Positions 43,195 to 54,044 of a stretch of DNA of 64,000 nt are shown here, one piece after another (positions within the stretch are counted from its first letter, which is position 1; each line of letters starts with the position of its first letter). This stretch comes from Lepidostoma basale (Eukaryota > Arthropoda > Insecta > Trichoptera > Lepidostomatidae), in assembly GCA_022606425.2 (NCBI GenBank), contig JAHDVF020000021.1, positions 473,624 through 537,623 on the forward strand, read 5' to 3'. The position numbers and the translations under genes are program-made. The notes under the pieces were generated by a model, which ran no database searches, was not told where the DNA came from, and saw only the letters and a list, made by a program, of their open reading frames with translations.

Positions 43195-43835
43195 TTTTTA
43201 TGAAAAGTGAACTATGCATTTTATTCAGCATTCATTTCAAAGATCTTCCTCGAATGAAAAGCAATTTTAAATAACACTATTTTACGCAGAGTTCATTTCT
43301 TTTAACTGGTCCGTACTGATTTCACCAACAAGAGACTAGACATTCTAAAAGCTTGAACTTACATCACTCTTCCTATTAATCCCTACTGTGTGTGGTATCA
43401 GCGTTAATAACACAATTGGGCCGTTACCTATTCACCATAAACATAATCCGAGTAGATTCACAAAGAGTGATGCACACGGACTGTGCCTAGACTTGAAATT
43501 GCATCACAAAACCGGGGTTCATCACTTGCCCAATGCTGTGGGTCCATTTTGGCCGATTGAAAATTATCATTGAAAAGTCATCGCTTCAGCTCAATGAAAA
43601 GAGATGAAATATTATGAAAATAAATTTAAGCACATTACTCATTGAACTGTTATCCGATTGTAATGTTGGATTGATAAAACATGTAATTATTTACCGACGT
43701 TTGGCAAGAGTGCATTTATGACCGGTGACCTTTAGAAGCAATTTAGAAGTTTGTAGGTGCAACCAACGGAGATTATTTAGATAATTAATGATGGAGTCTT
43801 TCTTTACAGATTATATGGTAGTCTTGTGTTTTTTT
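43195..43835. other. AT-rich stretch with a GC-richer patch
   Basis: Segment 43385-43575 is GC-richer with an open frame reading GISVNNTIGPLPIHHKHNP; no splice context and no recognised product. Otherwise nothing. Confidence 0.35.
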
Positions 43836-43837
43836 AA

Positions 43838-44035
43838 AAACTAACTAACTAACTAACCATCACGCCGTCTCCCCGAAAGGGTAGGCAGAAAGAATGGACT
43901 GTCACACTTTTACTGATGCGGCACTCCATCCTTCTCTTTTCGCTCCGCGGGAGACGCGGTGTGATGGGTTGCGAACCTCATCGCCACCAATAGGCATCTC
44001 CCGCGCACACTTCGATCGACCGACACCCACAAAAT
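43838..44035 (-). repeat. SINE-A copy, full length
   Basis: Longest clean copy: (CTAA)n at 43838-43857 on the plus strand, then the LA-like end, body, GGTTCGCAACCC (inverted gggttgcgaacc) and head to gaccgacacccacaaa. Nearly identical to 13348 over the shared part, so both are fairly young. Confidence 0.8.
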
Positions 44036-44382
44036 AATTGTGTTTTTTTATAATATATAAAATAGGATTTTGTGACCTGCAAGAAGTGTATACTACATTG
44101 CATTAAGAAGAATCTATTTTATCAGAATTTAGCGTTTTTCTAATATTTTTATTATGTCTATTCTTGACTTGTTTTAACTAACTGGGACATTATTGAAATG
44201 ACGATTTTCCCAAATAGTTTAGAGAACATATCGACAACTAGAATCATAAATATTTAAATTAGAATTGTTATTTTTTACATTATTCACAAACAAAAAACTC
44301 AATTTTATCAATCAAAGTAAAAATGGCAGTTCACATTAGAGTTTAAGTACCAACCCTCACCTATCAAAGTGAAGCATGGAAC
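44036..44382. other. AT-rich non-coding stretch
   Basis: Nothing recognisable. Confidence 0.45.
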
Positions 44383-44384
44383 TG

Positions 44385-44552
44385 GTAGAAGAAGGATGAG
44401 AGCTGAATAAATGCGGTAGAGATGAGACCCTTAACGCATGTATGGTAAGAATAATATACTACATAATTTCAAATGTTGATATAAGGAAGGAAGGTAGAGC
44501 GGAAGAAAGTATTATGAACAGAATTATGAAAAGATCACGGCGTTGGTCAAGA
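44385..44552 (+). pseudogene. LINE family LA-like fragment, plus strand
   Basis: The frame reads NKCGRDETLNACMVRII, NVDIRKEGRAEESIMNRIMKR and SRRWSR, matching the LRRM..RNE..R..CG...IM..KRS-RW region of LA with changes. It abuts an LC fragment on the opposite strand. Confidence 0.5.
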
Positions 44553-44652
44553 GTATTTGTCTTCTGAACGTACTTTCACGAATATGAAAGACATCGATCT
44601 CCGAAGCGATGATGTTCAGCAGTTTGATTGCTCTCCCCACCGGCATCACCAG
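44553..44652 (-). pseudogene. LINE family LC fragment, minus strand
   Basis: Minus strand reads LVMPVGRAIKLLNIIASEID, VFHIRESTFRRQIL, matching residues near the end of the LC copy at 9715. Sandwiched between two LA-type pieces. Confidence 0.7.
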
Positions 44653-45062
44653 ATTCCTCTACATTCATACATCGTAACACCCACGCTCATATTTTTTTCC
44701 GACTTCGAATGTGGCCGCCTTTTATAATTTGATTAATTTAGTTATGCCATGCTTTCCTTGGTCTTCCAAGATTTCTTTTGACTCTCACGCTGCTAGTACA
44801 CAACTTGTTAACAATTCTTCTCTCATCTATTTGCTCCATATATAACGATCCTTTTTTATTTCATTTGTGATGGAATCATCTGCACATTTCTTCCATATTT
44901 CGTCGTTCGGTATTCTACCATATCTCGTATTCCCGCACATCCTTCTCAGTGATCTCATTTCTACGCCATTTATCCTTCTTTTGTCAGCTCCAAGTATCCC
45001 TTCCATACACTAGAACTCCATTATGAACTTCCATCTTTGCTTCAGTGTTGTTTATGAACCAA
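44653..45062 (-). pseudogene. LINE family LA subfamily fragment
   Basis: Minus strand homologous to LA from ..GVLGADKRRINGVEMRSL through RMCGNTRYGRIPNDEIWKK and the GRPRK-like loop, ending at CMNVE near 44655 without the 3' tail. Diverged from 15615; closer to 37535. Confidence 0.65.
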
Positions 45063-45064
45063 TA

Positions 45065-45742
45065 TATTTAGTTTTCAATAACAACAAATTCTTTAATTAG
45101 ATTCTCATACATAAATAAATAAATAAAATATCTGAACTGTGGGAAGCAGCATCCAAGTGCAAGATATCTTTTATGCAGTGGCCCGGTAGAACTTCGATCA
45201 ATCACGTATATTTATAAGTTTTATTGTTTTGTATTAGCAAACTTTATATGAACTCATCGGTAAGGTATTCTTTATTTTGTGTTTTGGTCATTTGTAGGAG
45301 TGACCTAAACTATTAATCAAAGCTTTGAAACTCATTTAACAATTTAAAAAATAAAATAAAATCTCCTTGGGAATGACTGGCAAGGGTAAAGTACGATTTA
45401 TGGTCAAATGTTAATTCGATACCCTTATATATGCAAATTAATTAGATATAAGCTATTGTTTTTAATAACCCGTAATTAAGTATTTTGGGAAGAATTGATT
45501 GTTTGAGTTTTTTTGGAGTTGGTAAGATTATTTATAATAATCATTTAAGATCGCAAAAACTCTTACAAAAAGTCATTCATTCATACAAAAAGTCATTCGT
45601 GAGCACTATCCATCACAATATATATTATTACCACATGCGATCCTTTAATTAATTTAGTGGAAAAACGTTATTATGAGCAAATTTGTTAACAATTTTTAAA
45701 TTTGAATGCGTAAATTAGTAATTCTTAACAAATCACCATTAT
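45065..45742. other. AT-rich non-coding stretch
   Basis: Nothing recognisable apart from (AAAT)n near 45111-45127. Confidence 0.45.
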
Positions 45743-45744
45743 TA

Positions 45745-45872
45745 TCAGGCATCCGCCCACTCATTGGCGTAGGAATCCTTCATCTGCTTCCACATATGTC
45801 GATCCTGGGCAACACGAATCCTGTCATACCTGCGGACCCTTTAATGTCGTCCTTCCATGAAAGTTGGAGACA
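45745..45872 (-). pseudogene. LINE C-terminal fragment
   Basis: Minus strand ends RIRVAQDRHMWKQMKDSYAN, EWADA and a stop. The pattern AQDRxxWxxxxxxYxxxW is the terminal motif of insect LINE ORF2. Confidence 0.7.
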
Positions 45873-46484
45873 GTAAATCATGGGGTTCTAGTACCAACGT
45901 CTATTTATAAATGAAATGAGATGATTAAAGAATAGGGGTTGACTAATAAATGAGGTAAAATATTTTATTTATTTGTATGATAGAGCATAAAAAAATTAAT
46001 GAAATAAATGCATCCTTATTTGGAGGTTAAGAAAAGGTTAAAGATTTTGGAACATCTAGTAATTAAAAAGATGTAAAGAAGCTTACGAAAAAATCAGAAA
46101 GCTGAGGTATTTACTGATATAAATACCAGATGAATCCATTACTAATTAGCAGCTAGCATTACCATTACTAATTAAAAAGCTTGAAAGATATAGAACAGTG
46201 AAGCAGTTCATACACTTTCTTAGGAACTCTTACACTTCTGGGTATCTGTGATACTTATTAGATGGTATCAAACCTAGAAATTTAAAAAAATAAAACCAAA
46301 TCAAATTTAATTGAAAATGTATGTATTAAACCATCAAATATTTTTTACTTTAAATGAAATCTTTGACATGTGCTCAATATCATTTTCCGTAAGTTTTTTT
46401 TTATTATTTTGGAATGAAATATTAAACCTTAAATCATTAACAAATCATAATGATCTCTCTGAATATTTTATCTCTTAACATGCA
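45873..46484. other. AT-rich non-coding stretch
   Basis: Nothing recognisable. Confidence 0.45.
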
Positions 46485-47285
46485 GAACCATCCTGCCTCT
46501 GATGATGCCAGTGGGGAGTGCAATCAAACTGCTTGATCGGTACACGATCGCTTCGAAGATCGGCGTTTTTCATATTAGTGAAAATACGTTCAGAAGACAA
46601 AAACTATTGACCTTAGAGAGTATCTTGTATTCCTAAAGTCGAACCATCTCTCACGCGTTCCTGGTATTATCTGTTCTCAATAGATGCCTTAACCCAGAGG
46701 TTGGCAAACTTATTTGCCAAAGAGCCAAATATGTACATTACAACGATTTAAAAAAAAAAAGAAGAGCCAATTCTGTTTTTTTGATTTAGCAAACATTTAT
46801 TATAATTTCAGCACTTTATTAAATTACGGGTACCTACGCGGAATAAAACTTGATATCATATTTAATAAACATTTTATTCATTCCATCCATAATGAGACAT
46901 CTTAATGAGAATAATGAGAATCCATAATGAGACATCTTATTCAAAAATCATAGAAAAAAAGCCCTTGTAATACGTGCGCGACTTGCAAACACGACAATCG
47001 CCGACCACCGTGACCGTAGCAACGCGACTGGTGAAGTGACTGCTATCCAACGCCAACCAGACTTATTGAAACGCGAGAAGAGTCTCCCTCGCACCGCGCA
47101 CCCCGCAGTCGTCACCCGCCGATACCATAGTGAACATTTGTGCCGGAGCCGCACTTAAGAGGCTAAAGAGCCGCATGCGGCTCCGGAGCCGCACTTTGCC
47201 GACCTCTGCCTTAACCTATAATTTTTATATATTTCATAATTTTTTTAGAAAATATCTCATTAGATACTATAAGATACGCTTATGA
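46485..47285 (+). pseudogene. LINE family LC 3' fragment, split by a hAT element
   Basis: Coding part 46485-46636 reads LMMPVGSAIKLLDRYTIASK, IGVFHISENTFRRQKLLTLE, ending near SILYS and TAA; the 3' UTR (tgttctcaatagatgcctta) reaches 46694 and resumes at 47209. Same end as the 9715 copy. Confidence 0.75.
46695..47208. mobile_element. Non-autonomous hAT element, 514 bp, with 8-bp duplication
   Basis: Ends are CAGAGGTTGGCAAA and TTTGCCGACCTCTG (13 of 14 match when inverted), flanked by perfect direct repeats CCTTAACC at 46687-46694 and 47209-47216. An 8-bp duplication and CAGNG-type ends are the hAT hallmark. Subterminal aaagagcc repeats are present. The interior is AT-rich on the left and strongly GC-rich at 46965-47200 with no intact transposase. 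Confidence 0.9.
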
Positions 47286-47289
47286 TCTG

Positions 47290-48250
47290 AACTAAATAAA
47301 TAACTTTAAAATATTAATATCACCTCTATCGTTATATCGATATCGATATCGATCTATTTGTTGAATTAAAGAGATATGATTACTTTATATAATATATTTT
47401 TTTTTATAAAAGTTTTATAAAAATAAACATGTCCTGTAAATAACCCATTTTCATTTAATTGTGGACTGACTGCTTTCTGTATAAAAATAGTAATCTCAAC
47501 AGATGGTGACGTCATCAGCCTTCTGAAGTGCTTCTCGAGAATAACAATAGTTTGGACAATGCATGCATCTATTTAGATTTCCGTGTCATTCGCGATGAAT
47601 GAAATGCTTTATAAGACGTAATGTGCTGGCCCCTACCGAGCGAGGCGGGTTTGAAGATCTATGTTATTCTCTCAAGGTCTCTACAGGGGTACATGTAGGT
47701 ATGACCGATCGTTTATTTTGTTCCTTGATCACATATCTCATATATCACATATAGACGTACCTCAAATGAATCCTGCACAATCATACAGCGTCATACACAC
47801 ACCAATTGTTATGAATATTCTCATGAGTGAATTTAAGTTTTTTTTTTGCGATTACGTGCTTAGGTCATATCGCTCACGTATATTTTTAGTGCCATTACAA
47901 TTAAATTAATTCATGAGTAATTTGCCTTGTAAATTTAGATTATTGTAAAAAACAACATAACATATAATATTTTGTTGGTTTTATTTAATGTAGGTACTTG
48001 AGTTCAACATTCAAATTTCGGAGTTAGGTATCAAAAAACCGTTCATGTAATGTATGCAAAATCATATGCAGGCAATTAATTTCAAATTAATTGTATGTAG
48101 CTTTAATTTAAATTTGTACTTACGTATTTTTATTTAATTAATTTATTACACTTTTTATGTGTGATATGTTTCGCGCTTTCTTGGCATTTTTATGTTATAG
48201 AAGTTTTAATAATATTTGCTAAGGAAATTTAAAATAGCTTTATTTCATCC
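47290..48250. other. AT-rich non-coding stretch
   Basis: (ATATCG)n at 47334-47352. A decayed minus-strand GAAACATATC-like unit occurs at 48165-48195. No gene. Confidence 0.45.
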
Positions 48251-48280
48251 ACAAAATATTTTTTTTTAAATATTAAAAAA

Positions 48281-48317
48281 CACGACACATTTCGGAGGAT
48301 ACCTCCGTCTTCAGGTG
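48281..48317 (-). ncRNA. Hammerhead-like ribozyme motif, core intact
   Basis: Minus strand: helix I ACAC/GTGT, CTGAAGA, unpaired C, helix II GGAGG/CCTCC (5 bp) with loop TAT, GAAA, helix III ATGTGT, C17 (GUC triplet). Every core position fits. Helix III has lost its perfect self-complementarity. The best-formed helix II of the set. Confidence 0.65.
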
Positions 48318-48544
48318 TATAAATATACGAGTAATAAAAACTAAACAAAGAAAGACTAATGTAAAAATGCATTTAAAATTCGATACAATAATTCAAATTT
48401 AAAAAATAACCTGGGTTATTTGTTATAAGTACTAACGAATAGTTATCAAATAGCCCAGTTTAATTTTTAATTTAAATTATTGCATCGAATTTTAAATGCG
48501 TTTTTATATTAGTCTTTCTTTGTTTAGTTTTTATTATATTTTTA

Positions 48545-48583
48545 CACCTGAAGATGGAGGTACCCTCCGAAACATGGCGTGTT
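48545..48583 (+). ncRNA. Hammerhead-like motif, cleavage triplet changed
   Basis: Helix I CAC/GTG, CTGAAGA (48548-48554), unpaired T, helix II GGAGG/CCTCC, GAAA, then ACATGG and C. The triplet is GGC rather than NUH, so cleavage is not expected although the fold is preserved. Confidence 0.55.
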
Positions 48584-48639
48584 TTTTAATATTTTTTTAA
48601 TAATTAGTGGATTAAACAAAATAATTTTTAATTTCCTAG

Positions 48640-48895
48640 GTATCTTCTCTCTTCTCTTTTTGTCCTGTCACACCTCCGTGGTGCATAGGGCCTCAAGGAA
48701 TCTTCTCCACCCGACTCTATCGCATGCCTGATGCCTAACGTCACCCCAAGTGAGGCCTGTTGCCTTAACCTCGTCCTGCAGGGTTCTTTTCCAGATGGCT
48801 CTAGGTCTGCCTCGCTATTTCTTTCCCCCCCATAGGGGACCAGTCTAGTGCACCCTGAGCGATGCAGGCTGGGTACATTACTATGGAATTCCAAA
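48640..48895 (-). pseudogene. LINE C-terminal fragment
   Basis: On the minus strand an uninterrupted stretch reads GRPRAIWKRTLQDEVKATGL, TWGDVRHQACDRVGWRRFLE, ALCTTEV and TGA. This is a clean copy of the terminal W..L..DR..WR..V.AL motif of insect LINEs. Upstream is broken by a frame change. Confidence 0.8.
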
Positions 48896-48947
48896 GTGCC
48901 TTAGCGTTCAATAAGTTCAATAATATTTAAATGAAAAATCTTTAAAA

Positions 48948-49029
48948 CGACAACAAATATTTTAAAGAACTTTTTCGAGATATCTGTCCGACAACAAATA
49001 TTTTAAAGAACTTTTTCGAGATATCTGTC
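48948..49029 (+). repeat. Perfect tandem duplication of 41 bp
   Basis: Two identical 41-bp units (cgacaacaaatattttaaag..gatatctgtc) lie head to tail. Perfect identity implies a recent event or an assembly artefact. Confidence 0.85.
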
Positions 49030-49622
49030 CTTCAGTATTGACGCGATCTTAATTCAATTAGCTATTTACGTACATTAGCAGTTTACATAATAATAATAAA
49101 TGTTTGTTTATTTGAAAAAGTATGATGTTTCTTTGTTTTCTAAATCCAGCAATGATAACAACTATGACAGAATTGTAAATTGCTAATTTAATTTCTAGTG
49201 GAAATTGTATAAATAAAAATTACCATATTCTTCATATAAAACGCTACCTTATCCACGGTTATTGACTATCAGGTTGCGTATAACAATTCTGATCTTAGAT
49301 AATTATGGGATGAGTCAGACAGATGACCTATTATTATCTCGGGTTTGTCAGATCTATTTCCAATATATTTTAATAAATGCAAAATTTTAATTTGCATTTA
49401 TGCTGGTGAGGTAACCGCAAAATAAAACGTGACTAATATAATGTGTTATTTTTATAAATAAAGTGTAAATAGGAAAATATAAAGAGGAATATTTCATCTA
49501 AACATAATTTAGGTCTCTACTATAACCCTAAAAGCGTTTTAGAACAGTATGGTTTGGAAATCACATTCGATCTACAAAAACTAACAGAATAAACCATAAC
49601 GCTAATACTATATGAGCTTATA
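49030..49622. other. AT-rich non-coding stretch
   Basis: Nothing recognisable. Confidence 0.45.
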
Positions 49623-49623
49623 T

Positions 49624-49812
49624 ATGTTTTGTTTTGCCTCATTAATGCGAGGTGTCTCTCCATTGGCTGACAATTCAAGAGCAAAAAATGCTTCCCTCAG
49701 TGCCGATTCTGATATTGCAATGATGTCCATATCATCAACATATACCAATATACTCGTATATGGTCTCACTTGATTCGAAGCTCGGTCTCTTATGGCTTTC
49801 TCTAGAGCTTTA
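49624..49812 (-). pseudogene. LINE reverse transcriptase domain fragment (YVDD)
   Basis: The only non-LTR reverse transcriptase catalytic segment in the window. Minus strand reads LEKAIRDRASNQVRPYTS, ILVYVDDMDIIAISESAL and REAFFALELSANGE, ending PRINEAK. YVDD is motif C, where the two Asp bind metal, followed by the expected acidic/hydrophobic spacing of RTE-like LINEs (FADDIDII in relatives). The family to which it belongs among LA-LG is unknown. Confidence 0.75.
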
Positions 49813-49814
49813 TT

Positions 49815-50228
49815 TTATATAAATATAGATTATGTACTCTCAGCTTACCCAAGGGAAACGCTCACACGGTGGTCAGAGGAAACGCTTTAAGGACTCCCTT
49901 AAAGGAAACCTACAAAAGACTGGCATCGACTGTGACTGCTGGGAAAAGACTGCAGAAGACAGACCTAGGTGGAGAACAACAGTACATAAAGGCGAGCAAG
50001 TCTTTGAAAAAGCACAGCGCAGAGACGACGTCGCAGAGAGGAGGAGGAGGAGAAAGAAGAGACCACTGGGAGACGGTGTCGGCTCCATGACAAGCGCCTT
50101 CCCCTGCCCCAGATGCCCCAGAACTTGTGGGTCCAGGATTAGGCTCTTCAGTCACATGCAGACCCACAACCCTGAAGGACAGTTTTCCTCGAACACGAGG
50201 GACAGCCGATGATTTAATATAAAGCATC
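49815..50228 (+). pseudogene. LINE family LD C-terminal fragment with CCHH finger
   Basis: Frame from YSQLTQGKRSHGGQRKRFKD through SLKGNLQKTGIDCDCWEKTA, DRPRWRTTVHKGEQVFE, a basic linker (RRRRRKK) and the finger CPRCPRTCGSRIRLFSHMQ..H, ending SNTRDSR and TGA at about 50210. The final C2H2-like finger (C-x2-C-x12-H-x4-H) is typical of this LINE tail. The frame is open for 126 codons; 5' truncated. Lies tail to tail with the YVDD fragment. Confidence 0.85.
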
Positions 50229-50460
50229 ATTTTGTTTCATTATTTCATCCTGTCTCAGGTCGAAACTACGATGGTTGGATGTTTTCGTGGCAGAGTGACA
50301 GGTCCTGAAGTAGCAAGACGACGAGGTGAAGGTTAGATACAGGACAAGATGGACACGTTTCTTGGAGTTAGCTAATATCCACCAAGGGTTGTTACGCTGA
50401 AGATGATGATGTATATATCGTAGCTTGAAATATACTTTATTATTATTATATTATATTATA
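50229..50460 (+). repeat. Probable LINE scrap with (GAT)n end
   Basis: Purine-rich, GC-richer segment (cgaggtgaaggttagatac..) ending aagatgatgatgtata at 50400-50415. Looks like another LINE 3' end but no frame is clear. Confidence 0.4.
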
Positions 50461-50461
50461 T

Positions 50462-50645
50462 AGTTATTATGTTGATTCTCATGACATGTGATACGTATCA
50501 AATCTATCGCTATTTTATTGTCCCTTGAATTTAACACCAGATCAAAGGCAGTATGACAATCACACTGCCTCCGCCGGGAATCGAACCCGGGACCTTCGGT
50601 GTGGCAGTCAAAGCCAAACCACGAAGGTCGTGAATATATTACAAC
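50462..50645 (-). repeat. tRNA-derived SINE (SINE-T), minus strand
   Basis: Plus strand shows the inverted head (cgggaatcgaacccgggacc = B-box GGTTCGATTCC; ccaaaccacgaagg region = A-box side) and inverted body (gacaatcacactgcct, caataaaat region) to gattctcatgacatgtgat. B-box is perfect here, better than in the 2278 copy. Confidence 0.8.
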
Positions 50646-50649
50646 ACCG

Positions 50650-51584
50650 CCTAAATATGTTAACTGTTAATTAAACGGATGTTTTGATATTTTTAAAATT
50701 AGGTGGAAAAAACTATCTTAACTTTTCTGATTTCGTCACTTATAGCAGCAAAAAAACGTACCATAACATGTATGCAAAGAAGTATTTTTACGTGATTATG
50801 TATGCACATTTTATATTATATAACTTAACTACTAATCTTCGTCCCGCCCATAAATTACACACTTCTTATCGTTCGTGGATGTCCTGCCTACACTTAACTC
50901 AATTACGTAGATTTATGGAACTCCTTATTAAATGACATTACTTCGACCTGTGTACTAGTACGCTACTTCGTATATTCCTGTAAACGTTTAGATTTCCTTC
51001 CATTGATATTTCTCAGTGAATGTTTTTTTCAAGAAATACCCTGATTTCATTTACCAGTGGCAGGGAGTAACATATTTAAAAAAAAATTATTTTCATTTTC
51101 AATATCTCAACAACCCGATGTGAGTTTTGGCTCCTCTGTAAGATAAATATATTCTATTTAATTTTAATTTTTATAGTTACCTAGTTGTTTCTGTGTATCT
51201 GCGTGTGAGTTTTCTTAAGTGCCCGAGGGTTTCCTTTGCTTTGCTCCATTCATAAATATAAGTTAACGTCAGTCCCACATGGACGGGATACAGGTCTAGG
51301 AAGTTGCGAAACTTATAAAATGGCGCTGCTGCGCCCTATAATGATTTCGGCTGTGTGACAAGTGTCTACATCCCCTTTGAGAATCGCCTCCAATGTCAAT
51401 TCTTCTGAGAAATGGCTTAATTGTAAAAAATATTACTTATACGAGTATATTAGTTGTGTAACATATTTGTTTATATTCTTTTATAGGTCAGTAGCAAGTC
51501 CCTCCAACATTGGCGACGTTGGCGGCCCTCCGAAGTATTACTGAAGTGGTTTCCCGAAGCCTTTTTCTGGAATTTTCTGTAAGG
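50650..51584. other. AT-rich non-coding stretch
   Basis: No gene. A small GC-richer segment at 51230-51370 (cccacatggacgggatac) and another at 51480-51560 have no assignment. Confidence 0.4.
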
Positions 51585-51585
51585 G

Positions 51586-52070
51586 TTACCTTCCCTGAGC
51601 AGGTGGGTCTCGGTTTATGTCATACGCTCTCTTCCTGTATGCTATGATCCTGATGATAAGGTCAGTGATCACATTGTCACGATGATAAGGATACCAAGGA
51701 GTTGGTCTTACTGGAAGTCTTGCTGTTATCTTGCAAAGTTTCGTCTCACAGCATTTTATAGATGCATACCTTCCAGCATGATGTGTCCAGTAAAACGCGT
51801 CCAGCGATTCAAATCCCGATGTTTTTTGATAAAGGTCAGTCTTTGGATTTTTTATGTCTTGATTATCTATGACTCTGCATTTTTCCTGATAAGTCAGCTT
51901 GTCATCTTCCGGGTGGATTAAAAGCTCTCTTCGTCTGGCGATCTGTGAAGAATGCCCCTGAGGCTCTAGTTGCACCGTTGATCGTATGTCCAGTGGGCAG
52001 TGGGCGGTGGGCTACGCCCGGGGAATCCCAGGGTCCAGAAACCCGAATCTAGAGTGAATCATTTCAAATC
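51586..52070 (-). repeat. Unidentified repeat R1 with a 129-codon open frame
   Basis: Minus strand open frame 51586-51975: SSQIARRRELLIHPEDDKLT, YQEKCRVIDNQDIKNPKTDL, FYWTHHAGRYASIKCCETK, LCKITARLPVRPTPWYPY, VITDLIIRIIAYRKRAYDIN. GC-richer than its flanks. A diverged relative lies at 1125-1300, so it is repetitive. No domain recognised. Possibly a piece of an unusual transposon; upstream (about 51976-52070) continues GC-rich. Confidence 0.5.
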
Positions 52071-52074
52071 TATT

Positions 52075-53620
52075 CTTGTTCATATCCAGCCACTTATGGG
52101 TACTACATTCTTAATGGGATTAAATAATAACTGGTTTATCAGCAAGTTTTATTAAAATTTATTTGTGGTTTTGAAATGGAGTTACTTTAACGACATGAGG
52201 AAAATATTCTGCATTTATTAATAAGATATTCAATTTCCTAATTAAACCTTCATTTTATAGTTATTCACTTCAGGTAAAATAAAACCCTTTCGTGCACAAA
52301 CCGTGGTAGAGATTGCGCCCTTACAAGGCCATTTTAAAAGGCTTTTGACATTAACTTTCATGTACTGCTTTAGATATCAAATATCTTAACATATTCTTTA
52401 TTTAATATATTCATTCGAATTTCGAATAAAGTAGTTATTATTAACAACTAATTTCTATACTTTAATCATTAACATTAGATTTTCGACTAACGTAGTTTAC
52501 ATTCACAATATGAACTTAAATAAGTGATCTCACATCCAATGAATCGAAAGTCAAGCTATTTGATATATTTTTATTTTTATTATTTCAATGATATTTTATT
52601 AGAATTATAAATTTATATTTAAACCATAAATATACTTTTAATTGATCATTTGAATTGAATAAATAAATATTCTCTTCTTCCATTTTCCTTGATTTTTCAA
52701 TTTTTGTAAGCGTTCACTTCCTCTTTCTGCAATACAGAATCTTCCATTCAAATATAATACAATGGGATGCGTACGTGACTTTGCTAAGGACAACAAAATA
52801 AACCCTTCAAAGCGGCATGCTCCCGGCTGACTGTCAGCTGGACACGAACCAACATCCTTCGGGTCCAGAGAGAAAAGCATTATTCACGATAATTTTATAT
52901 ATCATATTTATCTACATTCTTTGTAAGCGAAAGATTTAACATTCTTATTATAACCACGCACTTTGTAAATACAGTATTATTTGTTTATTTAATACAGGGT
53001 TCGATTATTGATAAAATAATATCATCTATTTAGTACTGGTAGGCCATAGTATTACTATTTATTTCATAGCATAGCGATTACTTATTTCATAGCAATAATC
53101 AAACCGCAAGGCTAGTGCATATCTTATTTGGGTATTACCCAGAACCTTGTGGTTTCGGACATTCATTGCACAAATGCAGTTTATCTCATCACAAACAACA
53201 TATTAATATTGCGGTAGAATATACTTGAATACAACACCGTAAACCAACAAGAAATCACAAATACTGATTTTTTAATTTTAACGTAGTATCGTGAATTGTT
53301 GTTTTTGCACTATGCCGCTACAGAATAACGCCGTGAGAAGGTATTGGACTGAATTTAGTATCCGAATGTTGTATACGAATGCGCGTGATCCGCTTGGAAA
53401 TGTGACTTCACTTTGTTCTTGACATATTTTTAACCTCCGCTTTACAACTTCTGATATGGTATTACGCTCTTCTCAAAATAATCATGGAATTTCTCTGAAT
53501 AAACTGATTTAAGAATGGTACTGGCAATGTGAAATCCAAAATGAAATTTTGTATTCAATATTACAATTTGTGTATACAAATACTTGTAGACATATATTGG
53601 ATTTTACCCATTGCGGGTAA
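52075..53620. other. AT-rich stretch with a possible SINE
   Basis: At 52690-52880 (minus) a segment with GGTTCGTGTCC (B-box-like) and ggacccgaaggatg could be a tRNA-derived SINE head; single-copy in the window. Otherwise nothing. Confidence 0.35.
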
Positions 53621-53625
53621 ATCAT

Positions 53626-54039
53626 TTTTAAGGATTAGTCGTATCTCAATAGAGACGAAGATGTAAATTGTTTTTTTTTAAACAGAATATGGTGGCCGAG
53701 GCGTTTACAGGACTTATGACCTTGTCATTGGTTGGGTTAAGCGATCGCTTTATGTTAACAACATTAATACATATATTCTTAATAGATGGCGCTAGTGTAG
53801 ATTGACCTAAAAATGTGAAGTGTGTCTCAACCTAGAAGCATATATACATCTTTCAAAAATTTGTCAGACGTGGTGGTCGTAAGAAGGGCGGAATGGGGAA
53901 TGTTGTTAACATAAAGCGATCGCTTAACCCAACCAATGTCAAGGTCATAAGTCCTGTAAGCGCCTCGGCCACCATATTCTGTTTCCAAAAAAAAACACTT
54001 TACATCGTCGTCTCCATTGAGATACAATTAATCCTTAAA
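53626..54039. mobile_element. Foldback element with 140-bp inverted arms
   Basis: Left arm 53626-53765 and right arm 53899-54039 are reverse complements with few differences; they share aatatggtggccgaggcg, gttgggttaagcgatcgc and tttatgttaacaacatt. Outer ends are TTTAAGGATTA-type. The 133-bp loop contains agatggcgctagtg. No coding. Arms this similar imply recent activity or gene conversion. Confidence 0.8.
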
Positions 54040-54044
54040 TATTA

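Larger units (their letters stand above)
48255..48610. repeat. Palindromic repeat with paired hammerhead-like motifs (GGAGG type)
   Basis: Arms 48262-48400 and about 48480-48605 are inverted (aaatattaaaaaacacgac..ggaggatacctccgtcttcaggtg and mirror), with a spacer that itself contains an inverted repeat (ttaaaaaataacctggg). Both arms carry ribozyme-like cores pointing outward. Confidence 0.75.
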
